Source: Selaginella moellendorffii
Lineage: Eukaryota > Streptophyta > Lycopodiopsida > Selaginellales > Selaginellaceae
Reading direction: 5' to 3'
Length of the DNA stretch: 64,000 bases
Assembly: GCF_000143415.4 (NCBI RefSeq)
Contig: NW_003314271.1
Coordinates: 2,174,994 to 2,238,993 of the forward strand
A program made the position numbers and the translations under genes. Position 1 is the stretch's first letter. Every line of letters begins with the position of its first letter. Shown here one piece after another: positions 1 to 11,699 of this stretch. Under the pieces are notes generated by a model, which had not been told where the DNA came from, did not search any database, and was given only the letters and a program-made list of their open reading frames with translations.

Positions 1-1
1 T

Positions 2-109
2 CACACGGAGGAAGGGTCTAGCTTTTGCTCGGGATATGGAGGGATTGGAGGGATTCTTCGCTATCCACTGGACTTTGCGGCCATGAACGAGGAAGGAGAC
101 GAAGCGTAA
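2..109 (+). CDS. 3'-terminal coding piece of an unidentified gene (partial)
   Basis: An open frame enters from the left edge and ends at a TAA at 107-109. It reads as a C-terminus rich in Gly and acidic residues and contains GGILRYPLDFAAM before the stop. The composition looks coding, unlike the AT-rich DNA after it, and the frame has no stop upstream within the window. I do not recognise the family. It would be convergent with the SFT2-like gene that ends at 377. Most of the gene lies outside the window, so this is only a probable coding tail. Confidence 0.4.
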   Translation, partial: HTEEGSSFCSGYGGIGGILRYPLDFAAMNEEGDEA

Positions 110-376
110 GCCTTAAGCTATGTGTTAAGTATTTCATTGTCATTGTCTCATTGTTAGTCTCATTGTCATTGTCATTGTCTCTCTTAATATGAATCCATAC
201 ATTTTTCCAAGTCTTTCAGCATGTTTTTGCTAGAAGCTTATCACCTAAAGTTTGAGCAATAGACTAAATTGACAAGAAATTTAGAGCACTAGAGAGATCT
301 TTCACTGGATTTCTTCAAGTGGCAAGAACTACAGCAATGAATGTCTACATTGAAAGCACGAAAACTTACAAACTTT

Positions 377-1308
377 TTAGCCACCAAAAACTCTTGAGGC
401 AGACGATTTGGCCATGGAGGATATGAAGGTGAGGCCCGAGGAGCCACCTGGGAAGTAGGATATGACATAGTAGAGCAAAGCCAGAAGCTGCAAATACGCA
501 AAAAGAAAAGAAGCAAACTTGATTTTTCGAAGTAGCTCGGGCTTACCTGAACTACAGAGAAAAGAACTGAGAACAAGTAGCTGTGCAACACCATCGACGC
601 GTAGATCGTCGCCACAATGCTTCCAACGAAGGCCGCAGTGAAAGGCAACCTCTGCAAATCCAAAAAAGAAAGAAAGAACGAAAGCGTGAGACCACCAATC
701 CATGGAACAAATCTAAGAACTTCTCACCTCCTGCGAGATCATGTGGGCAAACTGCGCGCGAGGACCTTTCAGCGCGAAGAAGGATCCCATGACGAGCAGA
801 CATCCGATCGTGAAGCACGACGCAAACTTTTGAGGCACGAGAACGATCACCGGCAAGAACATAGTGAAGGAGATGAAGAGGAAGAAGACCCCGGATCCCA
901 GCAGCAGAGCAAAGTATGTGATCGCCTTTCCAGAAGGAATGCCGCTCGTCGCCGATTGTACGCTTCCAGGAAGCTCTCTCACGCCCTTAGACAACCTGGG
1001 ATCGTCAACAAAGAAAACATGAAACTAAACAAAGAATTGTGTGCGAGCATAGCACGGATCGGGCTCTAGAAACCAGGATCTGGAGAGGAAACGAGATCTT
1101 ACGTGCTGAATGCGCCGGAGATTGTGTTGTTGGCGGATTTGAAGAGCGCGCCGGCTTCCACATCCAGACCCCCGGCCTCCTGGCGCGATACCTCCGCGTA
1201 GGAATTCCACTGCGATAGAAGGCTAGGAGCTCCATCGCCAGCAGCTGCATCGCCGCTGGGGCCACCATTGAACCAGCCCTGGAGCATCGCCTTGCCACTC
1301 CCCCACAT
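377..1308 (-). CDS. SFT2/GOT1-like vesicle transport membrane protein
   Basis: Four exons (1308-1103, 995-728, 651-547, 487-377) join in frame to a 229-residue protein. The N-terminal third is soluble and Ser/Gly rich. It is followed by about four hydrophobic helices: GKAITYFALLLGSGVFFLF, then FLPVIVLVPQKFASCF, then an FTIGCLLVMGSFFAL-type helix, and FVGSIVATIYASM with a last segment. This order, including the KGP and GPRAQ loop after helix 3, fits the Sft2/Got1 family of tetra-spanning Golgi proteins that help ER- or endosome-derived vesicles fuse with the Golgi. All three introns are 75-107 bp with GT-AG ends. The start at 1308 is the first ATG of the frame after a CTAGGGTTT leader motif 8 bp upstream. 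Assigned from family resemblance, not alignment. Confidence 0.8.
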
Positions 1309-1324
1309 CCAAAAGAAACCCTAG

Positions 1325-2685
1325 TGCTGGCATCAAATGCGAATATTCTAGTTTTTGAAGTTAGTATATCCACATTTAACTTTACAAATTAGCTGTTGTA
1401 ACTTAAAGCTTTTAATCCGGTCTTGAATTTACTAGAAAAAAATTTTAATTAAACTTTCACATTTAGAAAATATTTATAAATTAAACATTGTGAGTGGTTG
1501 GGATATTTATCTTTTGTTAAGCATTTTTAAAGTGGAAGTTACTCTTTCTTAAACTTAAATAAACTCACCACTTAATTACTTGATTCAGCATGCACATGAA
1601 GCTAAAAATCTACTATAATTTAAGCATTTTAGTCAAAGTTTAAATTTTATAGAATCTTTAATTTTTAAATTTTTTCTCATTAATTCAGTCAAATAAAAAC
1701 TTATATTGATTTATAGTTATAAAAGTCATAAATCCCAATCAATAAGTAAAATATGAGAATGAAAATATATTTATATTTATTAAAATCAATTTTGAGCACT
1801 TAAAGTATATAGCTAAAGTTAAATTTCTATTGGTTTTATTTTATATTCTGAAACTATATAAAATTTGTAGTCAACTCTTTTTAGAAGGGATAAATTACTA
1901 TAAACAACTAAACTTTCTTTCATAACTTTCAAAAAAAAAAAAGATATTCATCACACTAAAAATGATAAGGGAGGAAAAAGAACTTTAAACTTCATTTCTT
2001 TAATGCAAGATTCTGAATGTTTGTTTTCATAATCCATGTCTTATATATATTCTCTAAAATTCATTAGTGCCTTTTGTATAATCATCGGGCATCGTCCATT
2101 CATAAAAATCCTCACCATATGCTTCTTTGGAAGGATTTTACAAAGCAGCAACGTGATTAAGAGTAGATCTTTAATAAAGGAGTCAATGAAAATCTCATTA
2201 ATTGTTCAGCATCTTTCCACACTATCATAAAGTTATTGTGTTCAAAATTGATAACTAATAATGCACCATCTTTGCATGCTTTATGCCTTGAGAAAAAAAA
2301 AAGAGGAATTTCCACTAACTTCTAATTTTTATATTTTTTAAAAAAGGTAATACTTAAAGAAAAAATATTGCAAAACTAAAAGAAAAAACTTAAACTAAAA
2401 TCACTCCACATTCCATACTGTAATGCTTTTTGTCATGAAGAGCTCTTCTTTGTATAGTCATTAGATCATATTTTATATTTTATTATTGATATAATAAAAT
2501 ATTGATGTATTAAAGGTGAGCACTAGGACAAGGAAAAGGAGAATAGCCATTGGGATATTCTTCTGTGATTTAAGCATCCAAGATATTCATTATAATACAA
2601 AGCAAAGATGACGATTTACAAGCTAGTTTTCGGAGAAAGATCTTCACTACAAAATAAAGTGTAATAAAGTTTGTTCCATTATAAA
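1325..2685. other. AT-rich intergenic DNA, no gene seen
   Basis: The stretch is strongly AT rich, with poly-A/T runs and stops in all frames. The longest open frame (2036-2230, +) has no recognisable motif and coding is unlikely. It is upstream of the SFT2-like gene, so its proximal part may hold that gene's promoter. Confidence 0.6.
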
Positions 2686-2689
2686 ACAA

Positions 2690-3990
2690 GGGTTTAATAT
2701 ACACTCAATATCACCTATGAGCATTAACTCCCTACTACACATTTGAAAGCCCCCACAACCCCAGCCCGTGTTTAGTGGACACAGTAAGCTATTATGTAAC
2801 AATAGTAAGGGACTAGATTCAATATCATAGGGGTTTCCAACACTAGCAAGTATAAGCTAACAACATAAATTTCTTATCACTATATCAAATATATTTGATT
2901 TAATAACAATTTAAGATTTCTTTTGTTAGTGCTCTTTTGGTTTGAATGCATATATGCTAACCAATTTCTCAACTAACTTAGTGGAGATTATAAAGAAAAC
3001 CAGTAGTACCGACCTACTATCATGACAGTAAGGAAAGAATGTCTATAAGGACTATCTGATAAATTTCTTTTGATACCTGAAATCACATTTATGACATTAA
3101 GCCATAAACTATTTATGCTTTATTTCGTTAAAGTGGGACTTTTCATTATCCCACTTATGGTGTGTGGCCACATGCCATTTTTATAACAACAATAAAAAAT
3201 TGAAGTTTTAACTTTATAATTTATAAATTAAAAACTTTTCATATGATTTTGTGTTATAATATTGTGAAATATAAAAAAATAAATTAAAAAACTGATAGAA
3301 ATATTAATAAATATTAATTAAGTACTAGGAAATGGCATGTGGACACATGCTAATTAATGTCCCACTTTACTGAATAAGTCCCACTTTAACGAAATAAAGC
3401 ATATTTACACAAGTCCATCTTTCATTCTAATGCAATTTAGAATGACATAGGGCTATTCATTAATCTATTCTTTTTTTTTATTGCATCTTAGAATGATATA
3501 ATGCCACAAGAAAGTGCAGGTTAATAATACAAGTTTCTTAGACTAGGCTGAGTATGCTTAGCATAAAACACATAGGGATTCCTACCTTATATTTATCCAT
3601 AACCAATTTTTTGACTATTTTAAGTGGGAACTAATTATATTGATCTTCTACTGTCATAACAATAAGGAGAGAGTGTCTATAAAGACTAACCAATAAATAT
3701 TTTTTGATACCCAAAGTCACATTCACAACACTCTCCCCTCCTTGGGGAAGATTAACATCCTCATCAATACATACCCTAGTCTAGCAAACAACTTCAAAAG
3801 TTAATGGAAATCATACTTTGTGGGAAACACAATGACTTGCATGAGTGGGAAACTACTTATGTCTAAAGATGCTAAGACTCAAACACCCTCCACAATAAGG
3901 AAATGACTAATAGAATTAACCACCCTTGTTACTTTGAATACCACATGGCTTATAAAGGGATGATATAGTTCTACTTGCTTGGATATATAG
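2690..3990. mobile_element. Decayed copy of the 20-27 kb LTR element (LTR 3' part plus internal edge)
   Basis: The text around 2770-3090 follows, step by step, the LTR sequence seen at 20920-21241: acacagtaagctat, ggggtttccaacactagcaag, then the gacagtaa...gaatgtc and gatacctgaa...cacatt blocks. At 3700-3790 the copy continues past the LTR edge into the internal start (ctctccc...ccttggggaagatta). Differences are overwhelmingly C to T and G to A, as expected of a methylated repeat that decayed by deamination. The LTR end is present twice (about 2960-3090 and 3600-3732), with a MITE-like insertion and unrelated DNA between. Confidence 0.7.
3115..3402. mobile_element. MITE-like element with about 70-bp imperfect terminal inverted repeats
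   Basis: The left end reads atgctttatttcgttaaagt and gggact; the right end is its reverse complement (ending cgaaataaagcat). The arms extend inward with gaps to a matching aaatggcatgtgg/ccacatgccattt pair near 3168-3180 and 3330-3342. The middle is AT rich and has no ORF. The bases next to each end read ATTT, which may be a short target duplication, though AT-rich context makes chance possible. About 288 bp total, so non-autonomous; the superfamily is unassigned. Confidence 0.65.
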
Positions 3991-4097
3991 AGAGAACCAA
4001 AGGCCCAACTCTTTTGAGCACAAATCAAAATTTAGATAACTATTATAAATCACCACAGCTAATAGCACTATTAAACAAAATTTAGCACAATTTCAAC

Positions 4098-4290
4098 ATA
4101 GGTAGGAGACAAGTGTTCAACCCTTATCCCCCATGTGGCTGCCATACTAATGGGAGGGGGCTAAGGGGTGGACACTTGTCTCCCACCTAAGGTCAAACAG
4201 GAGGGGTAGGGCCCACCTCATTGGCCTTGGGCTCCCCCGGGAGACAAGTGTCCACCCCTTAACCCCCTCCCACCAGCATGGCAGCCACCT
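4098..4290. repeat. GC-rich three-arm inverted/direct repeat
   Basis: A 30-40 bp module containing ggagacaagtgt(t/c)ca(a/c)ccctta occurs at about 4100-4131 (direct), again inverted at about 4148-4190 (ggggtggacacttgtctccc), and direct at about 4235-4278. The tggctgccat/atggcagcca pair also recurs inside. Adjacent arms can pair into long hairpins. It stands out as a GC-rich island in AT-rich repeat DNA and may be part of the decayed LTR element's interior or a separate foldback insertion. Confidence 0.6.
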
Positions 4291-4299
4291 TGAGGTCAA

Positions 4300-5380
4300 G
4301 GGTATGCAGCCTAGGCTAGCTCCCTACCCACCATAGAGGCTCAACCCAATGCCACTCCAGGCACCAAAGCCCAGCCCACACCATTGCATCCAAGGCCCAA
4401 ACAAGCCCACTACACCATTATACATTGTGACATGACCTCACCAAAATGTAGGATTTATTTTGCTTTCTTGTGCTAACCTCTTACCCATGAAGAGGAGATC
4501 TTCAATTCAGCAAGGATTACATAGAGAAAAGCATCTGCAAATATATAAAAAAAGTATTTTTAAAAAATAATTATTAGAAAACAGTACTTCAATCCTCATC
4601 CTTTATATAAAACCAAATAATTGACATGGTTACACGCATAGGCAAGGGGCTCAACAATGGTTTATGGTTTTTCTTAGTCAATCCTTGATGATACCTTAGC
4701 TCAATTTGAATCCCAGAGTGTTTATCATAGTAATTTTTATGGTTTGATATTCTTATTCTTTAACTTGTTTCATTTTCAGGTTGTTTAACATAAATTTTTA
4801 TATGGGGCTCAAGTGAAGCAACTATTAATGACATAGCTCTTTTCAAAAAATGTTTTTGCTTCATAATTTAAGTGGATCATTACAAGAATAATTGATCCAA
4901 ATATACTTTAATATTTAATGAATAAGGTTAAAAATGGTGAAAGTTGATTATACTCAAAATGATAAATTAGAATCGTGAATCTTGATTGTATAAGGTCTTA
5001 AATAGTTACCATAATAGAGTTTTGTAAATCTTGTGTATTGTGATTAATTTTCTCCAGAAATGTTGAAAACCCTTTTGATAACATCATAAGAAATTATTTT
5101 CCAAGCATTCAAAAATCTTTAGTAACTTTTTTTATTTTTTAAAAAATAAGTTTATAAATTTGAGGTTAAACCAAATAGATAACTAAAAACTCATGTGGGA
5201 GAACCCACTAATATGAGGAATTGAAATTTTATTTATATCAAATCTAAACTATAAATGAGTTTTTAATTAAAACTGATAGTAACTAGCCTTAAACCCAGCT
5301 TAGATGGATTATGATGGTTCAAGTTGTCCTCCTGATCATGAAGTTCCCGCTAGTGTAGTTCTTACTAGATTGTAATTAAG
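4300..5380. other. Intergenic repeat-derived DNA, no gene seen
   Basis: The first part is CA-rich and resembles the decayed retroelement DNA to its left; after about 4440 it is AT rich. I see no open frame with coding character apart from a short one ending just before the root-cap fragment. Confidence 0.5.
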
Positions 5381-5601
5381 AAGATGTGAGATCATCTGGG
5401 GCAATGGTAGGCGTCCTGGGACAGACTTACCATCCAAACCCTGTGAAAGTGGGAGTGGTCATGGGAGATGAGGACAGGCTTCAGGTGAGCTCACTGGCGG
5501 CTGTGGATTGCAAGCCATGCAAATTCAAAGGGGCTGACATGGCTACTGCTTTAATTCAGTGCAGAAGCGGCAGAAACGGTGGGATGATGTGCCACAGATA
5601 G
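5381..5601 (+). pseudogene. Root cap/LEA-like domain C-terminal exon fragment
   Basis: An open frame beginning after a plausible splice acceptor (attaag at 5375-5380) reads GVLGQTYHPNPVKVGV, then GDEDRL, SSLAAVDCKPCKF, and ends at a TAG at 5599-5601. GVLGQTY followed by a Gly-rich turn and a SL...DC...F ending is the signature of the plant root cap domain found in small secreted root-cap and LEA-related proteins. I cannot find the N-terminal exons in the AT-rich DNA upstream, so this is either a dispersed last exon or, more likely, a gene fragment. Confidence 0.45.
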
Positions 5602-6124
5602 ATAAAAATCAGTAGACGCTTGAACATGGTGATGTACTGAACAACAAAACAGAACTATACAACGATTTTATTTATGACTCTGGTGGTTTGTGACAAACTT
5701 GTGAATCTTTTGGTTTACAGTTTTGCTTTTTTATGAAGCTGTTATAATCCAACGCTAGGTTTAGTATTCGGCCCCCTCCACCATGGGGGCCAATCGAGCA
5801 ATCGCTTCCAATATGCTTTCCAAGCTCCATCTTCAACGAGTAAGCCATCGTCATGATCCAAGCTTTAGCAAGTTGTCAACGATAAGAAAGAGACTCATGT
5901 TTTAGCCTTTTAACATTATCACTAGACAAGGGTTATCATTCTTAGGGCATGAAACGATAAAGAATGTATACAAAATATAATCAAATTTAACTTTGTATAT
6001 GAGCTAGAATATAAACATCTTGATTGAGAGATTCAGTATTTGCATGTGCTCATCAGATTAAATAATAAATAAAAATTTATAGTTTACAAAACTTAAGTCT
6101 TTTAAGGACAAGTATGAAATATAG

Positions 6125-8000
6125 TCAACGGCTCCAGAAGCTAGGTTTGAAAGCATAAAACTGCTTACCTCTATAGGTGACATTTTTAATGAGTCCTTCA
6201 GAATTGCGGGGCCCTGCTCTTTGTTTAGCACCATAGTTGAACTTCAAGAGCTGATGAATGTCTTGTAACACCTCAGGAACGTCTCCATAGTAAGAGTGAT
6301 GCAGCGTGTTCAAGTCCATGCCAGTCACGTCAATGGTATCCACATTATTGAGCTTCAACAAGCTTTGATCATCCAACTGCAAGTAACTGCGGATGTCTCC
6401 CAGGGGAGTCCTCCAGTTGGCAGCTCTTGAGGCACGGAGCGCAACGTCCACAAAGGAACAGTAGACTGTGAAATGTGGCCCTTGCTTGTGTTTGGCCGCA
6501 CTGTCCACCAATTTTTCAAAGCATCTCCTCCGTTCATCTGCTGCAGCCAATATGACGTTCCTCAAGGGAGCAGCTGTTTCAACATCAGTTAGTACTTTGT
6601 CCAGGGCAGCGATCAATGCTCTGTTTCCCATACTATGAGCTAGGATGTGCACCTTGGTTGCACCTAGCTGCACACACAATTTACCAAGCAGAATTATGTC
6701 TTAACCTCTCCAACGGAATGGAAGTTACCTTGGTGAAGCACAAACGGAGGAACTTGGCTAGACTGTCCACTGTTTGTTTGACAGCCTTAGCATCGTGCTT
6801 GTAGCCGAAGAGGCTGCCCTTTGAAGCCCAGCTATAGCAGATCAATGCCCCTTGAAACTGAATATCACATTTCACCTGAGCAGCTCTTTTTGCGGCATCC
6901 TTGAATCTGACATTGTACCCGTGGATATAGAGCAGAACCTCGTTGCCATCCTCACCAAGTTTTTTATTCTCCAGCATATCGCTTCTGACCATTTGTACAA
7001 AGCCCTGTTCTGAGTTCTGTACCGTGGTGTCTATTGCTAATATCACCACATGAGACAGTGGACTTGCCTCTTCGTTGGATTCAGGTTCCTCAACCTTGCC
7101 TTTGTGGTGCTCGGATGGCACACCAACAAGAACTACGCCATAGTGTAATGCACCATTCATATTTGAACGTGGAGTTTCAGAAGAATTAGAAGCAGCCTCT
7201 ATATCTGAAACCTCAGTGTCGTCACCTTCATTGTCGTCACTTTCATTATCCAATGCCTGGCCAGGAGCTTTCCTTCGTGATCCCAAGTACTCACAGTCTT
7301 CGGTGACTTGCCTGTCAGTGGCATAAAAAACTTTCTCAACCCTGTATCCAGCCGGAGGTGGCAGCTCGTTAATGTTGACAGTTCCTCGCCTTGTGTCTCG
7401 AACCCTGTATCCCTTGATTCGTTCTACCATACCTTTTACAAGCTGAATGCAGGCCGTCATTAGCTCAGCTTCATTGTATAGCTTTGTGTTTATTGCTGGT
7501 TCTAGTTCCTGGGGATCAACTGCTGTATTCAAAAACTCCATCCATGATTGAAAACGTTGAGGCAAGTAGCCCTCCACTAAACAAGAGATCTCGGGCATAG
7601 ACTGGAGGTAAGTCACCAAGTGCTGGTCAATGGCTTCAGACAACTTTGCAACATGGGCTGGGTCAACACTTTGGTCGTCCTCAACAGGATCATTGTCGAG
7701 CAGCTTATCAGCATCAACTTTGCTAGCACTAGTGTTTCTTTCATGCTCGAGAATCTTGTTAAGAATGGAAGTGAAGTGAGAAACAAAGGGATACCATTCA
7801 TTGCGTGACACAAGGGAAGGTAGCTTATGGATCTGATCGGACAATGCTTCGAGCAGGATGAAACGGGGATATAGGAGATGCAAGTCATTCTGCTTCGATG
7901 GCAATAGTGTTGCATGAGTCTGGCGCAAACGGAAGAACAAGAACGCACCTACAATGCCAGCAACAAGTGTAGCCGCTGTCGCTTGTAAGAGGATTGCCAT
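6125..8000 (-). CDS. Alpha/beta hydrolase of the DUF900 family, membrane anchored
   Basis: Two exons (8000-6729, 6667-6125) separated by a 61-bp GT-AG intron give 604 residues. The N-terminus is a hydrophobic anchor (LLQATAATLVAGIVGAFLFF). A helical middle region of about 230 residues follows, then the DUF900 entry motif VEKVFYATDRQ near residue 230, an acidic low-complexity stretch, LLYIHGYNVRFKDAAKRAAQ (the HGYN loop likely forms the oxyanion hole), YSWASKG, and the nucleophile elbow ILAHSMGNRAL in exon 2, followed by HHSYYGD, which may hold the catalytic His. This is a serine-hydrolase fold; the substrate is unknown. ATGs at 8063 and 8153 are in frame upstream. I chose 8000 because it puts the anchor at the very N-terminus. 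Confidence 0.75.
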
Positions 8001-8449
8001 GGTCCTCCCACTAAACTGTGACGCTGACCTTGAGGTTTTCTTATCCACGCGCATCCGGTTCATAAATTTGGAAATTGGAATGCAAGCAAAGCAAAAAAGA
8101 AAAGAAAAAGTATGAGCATCTCCTTTGACAGGTTCTTGTACGTTTGTGTACATTTATTCTTCATTTCTCACTCTTTGAGTTTTCTCTACAAAAAATAGTA
8201 CAGCAAGAGCATCTTCTTTTACAAGGCTGGCACTAGTGTGTACTAATGTGTTCATAGGTTCTGCACCACATAAGCACTTCTAGCTTGAAATGCAGGCAAA
8301 GGAGAAAAGCAAAAGTAATAGAGCCTACTTAGAGCATCTTCAGCCAAATGCCTTCGAAAAATCCCGAGATGAATTAATGATCAAAGCAGTGGAGGATGGT
8401 TATAGAATATCATAGGTTGAACTCTCTTCATTGATCACATTTTTTTACA

Positions 8450-11400
8450 ATGGTTGTCTTGTCGAACTGCACCGATGTGTCTGGCTTCGACTTCGAGAAT
8501 GTGTTCGAGCAAAGGCGGCACCACTTCTTCACCAGTGCTACTCTGCGTTCTTTCACCGGAGGCATGGAGCTGGCTCTGCCTTGGTGGATCTTACCCCCAA
8601 TGCTGTACCATTCACCAGACAACTATGACATTCGGACCGTGGTTCCCAAGGCCACCGAGGACGAAGGGCTTTTCATGATGCACGACCACTTGGGGAATTC
8701 ATGGCAATTGGACAAGGTGAGCCGTTTGCTTTGAGTTGGAGCATCATCAACATCGTTTCTGTCTTGAACAACAGCATTTGCTCAAGCAGCACGAGGAAGC
8801 GTTATCGAGCATCCATGCCCCTATGGTACGAGCGTTCAAGATGATGAAGAAGCTCAGCTACACAGAAGCAGTGCATCGCTTCAGGTTAGCCTGTGAAAGA
8901 ATGTGGCCTTGCCACCGGAAAATGTCACTTGGATTGTGGGTGTTGCTTCACCTTGGGCATGCATCTCTCCGTGCTGCCATGGTTGCAGAAGATGCCTCGA
9001 AAGGGCATTTGCTCCTGCAGCAGGCACTAGAGGCTCTGGGAGAATGTGTTGACAATGCCAAGGCTACCACCTTGCATTCTTTCAACCGGAGCGTCTTATT
9101 CAGTGCTACGGTGGGGATGGCCTGGGTTTATTTCTTCAAAGGCGATCCAAGTCGAGCCATGCGACTCGTTAGAGAAAGCCAGGGGATTGTAGTGGACAGG
9201 AGAGCGTTATCAGCTCGAGCGGACTGTAACCTCGACCTTGTTTGGGCCTTGATTGCATTCCACACCGTGTGGGGGGATTTGAAGGAAGTGCAGGCTTATC
9301 TCCGCAGGTTGGGCTACTTCTTCTCTCAGACCGAAGACGAGTATCATATAGGCGCCATGGAGATTCATATTGAAGCAGTTCTCAAAGGCAACCTCAACAC
9401 TGGCTTCTACATAGCTTGCAAGTATTTAGCCAAGGGGAGGCTCATTTTTCATCCCCTACATGATGCTGACCGCTCAGAGATATTGCCCGAGCACTTGCAT
9501 GCGCTGACCTGTGGTATGCTCGGGGATATATGGTTTGCTCTTGGGATCAACAGTGAGGCCATGCTCGCTTATGAGAAAGCTTACGTTGAGGACAACCTTT
9601 TGCTACGAGCAGGTTCTTTGGTTGGAAAAGCAAATGTCTGCATGAGAATGCTGGGTGAAGGGGATGCGAACTACAATGACTACATTGACAAGGCAAAACA
9701 GAGCTATGGAGAGGCTTTCAGTATTTACGAGGGGCTTGGGCATAAGACCGGAATGTCAATTGTGCACTGTAACTTGGGATCTTTGCATCAAGAGGAGGAG
9801 CATTTTGAGCGAGCACTGCAACATTTTACCATGGCTAGAGAGGCTTTCGTAGTGGATGTGCTTGGCTTGGACTGTCGGGTGGCTCAGATGGAGGTGTTGC
9901 GAGGAGATCTGGATGCAGCAGTGGTTTTGTTTCAGAGAAGTCTGGATAGCCTGGATCCAGACAAACCAATGCTAGTAGCTTGGATGAAGCATCAGGTTGG
10001 TCTGTGTTTTCTGCGAGCCCACCACAGAGGGAAAGGCAAAGGATCTGATGCTCTGATGAAAGCCAAGAACAACTTGGTTGATGCTGTGAAGATTTTCGCC
10101 AAAGTGCAGTTTACGATGACCACAACACCACCTCTTATGTTCGTGGTATTTGAAGGCCAGAAGGCAACTTACAGACTTCTCGAGTGGTGCTTTGCAACCG
10201 AGGGGAAAGCTATGGAAGCATTTGTTTGGGCAGAGCGTGGACGATCAAGGCTCCTGATGCAAGAAAGATGGGATGACGTTATTGAACACTATCGTTTGGA
10301 TGACAGGGAAACTTTAGAAGCTCTAGCCTCACGAGCATTTGACAGTTTAAGTTACGACTCAGCGTGGACGTGTCTGATGAAGTGGCGACACTTTTGTTCA
10401 TTACAGGTTAAGGCAGCAATAGTAGAGTACACAGTCTGCTCAGATTTCGGCATCATAATCTATGTGGTTGATGGAAATTCAAAGCCGAAAGTCAGCTGCC
10501 GAGCTTTTCGTGATCTTGGTCCTGAGTTGGCGAGCGGGAAGAAGTTCGAAGCCTTCATCAACACCAGTGTCGACAAGATTATTCGTGGTTCACAGTCAGA
10601 GGCAAATGAACGCCTGACCAAGCTTTATGATCTCCTTCTCAGACCAGTAGAGGTGCACTTGCAGCGTCTCAATCAACTGGTAATTGTTCCCCATGAGGTA
10701 ACGTCGTCTTTCTCATCTTTCTCATCTTCTCGTTGTATTTGCTGCTAAGTTAATCAGCATGCATCGCAGGTGCTCTTCAAGGTCCCGTTTGCCGCTCTTA
10801 TGCACAAAACTGGAAGTTTCCTCATCCAAAAGTATCGTCTATCTCTAGCGGACTCGGTTCGAAGCCTGATCCGAAGCTCAATGCTTACAAGGCAGCACCA
10901 AGCTTCTCGGCAAGCAGAGGGCAATGCTAACATGCTCATTGTTGGGATTGGGAACCATTCAGCTGTAGGTGAAGCCAACTTGGCTTTTGCAGAGCGTGAG
11001 GCACAGCAGGTGGCTCGCATTCTGAAGAAAGCTTGTGGTGAGAAGCTGGTTGTCCTGTTGGGAGATAATGCAACAAAGAAGGCGGTCCTGGGAAACATCA
11101 GAATGTCCAGTGTGGTGCACCTGGCGACACACGCAATGGTGACAAATAAGCATGAACAAGGGGCGATTCTCTTATCCGCAGCAGGGAGAATGCAGGCCGA
11201 CTCAATCATGTCGTGGCCATCAAACCCGTCTATTGAGAACCGAGCTGTTGATGCAATGGCAGTGTTGAGGTCTACGGAGAAGTTTCAACAGACGATTGAG
11301 GTCACGAGAGAAGTCGTTATGGATGCAGAAGAGCTCTCAAGAATGGTTCTGAGTGCAAATCTGATGGTACTTAGCGCTTGTCAAACTGGACGAGGGGTCA

Positions 11401-11687
11401 TAGCGGGTGAAGGGGTGGCAGGGTTGGGGCGAGCAGTGTGCACTGCAGGGGTAGCATGCTCAGTCTTGTCACTTTGGCCTGTTGGGGACGAAGCTACTTG
11501 TCGCCTAATGGAGACGTTCTATCAAGAGCTGGTTGCTCACAGCAAAGACGTTGGAAGCGCCATGCAGACCTCAATGGTGAGGATGATCGAGGAGAAAGCC
11601 AAGTTCGGAGGTTCACGCTGGACTGTTGATTCCTGGGCGGCCTTCTTACCATTTGGTCTGCCAACAGTGACAATTGGTAAGTCTTAG
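8450..11687 (+). CDS. TPR-CHAT domain protein (caspase-like fold protease candidate)
   Basis: Three exons (8450-8716, 8775-10697, 10770-11687) join in frame to 1035 residues. Exon 1 encodes an unrecognised N-terminal domain of about 89 residues. Exon 2 is helical with repeated A-x-x-x-Y/F-x-x-A tetratricopeptide-like units (for example EHFERALQHFTMAREAF and AEGKAMEAF-like segments). The last 300 residues form a CHAT domain: VLFKVPFAALMH at its start, the catalytic His in VVHLATHA near residue 851, and the catalytic Cys in LSACQTGRG near residue 934, then GVAGLGRAVCTAGV and SLWPVGDEATCRLMETFYQEL. CHAT domains are separase/caspase-like; in bacteria they are often TPR-regulated proteases. Both catalytic residues are present, so activity is plausible. 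Substrate and pathway in plants are unknown. The stop follows a potential donor (gtaagt), so a further 3' exon is possible. Confidence 0.85.
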
Positions 11688-11699
11688 AATCCCACATGC

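Noticed and set aside
1005-1373. 122-codon minus-strand frame over the first SFT2-like exon
   Set aside because: Out of frame with the membrane-protein exons; reads through a splice site and the leader.
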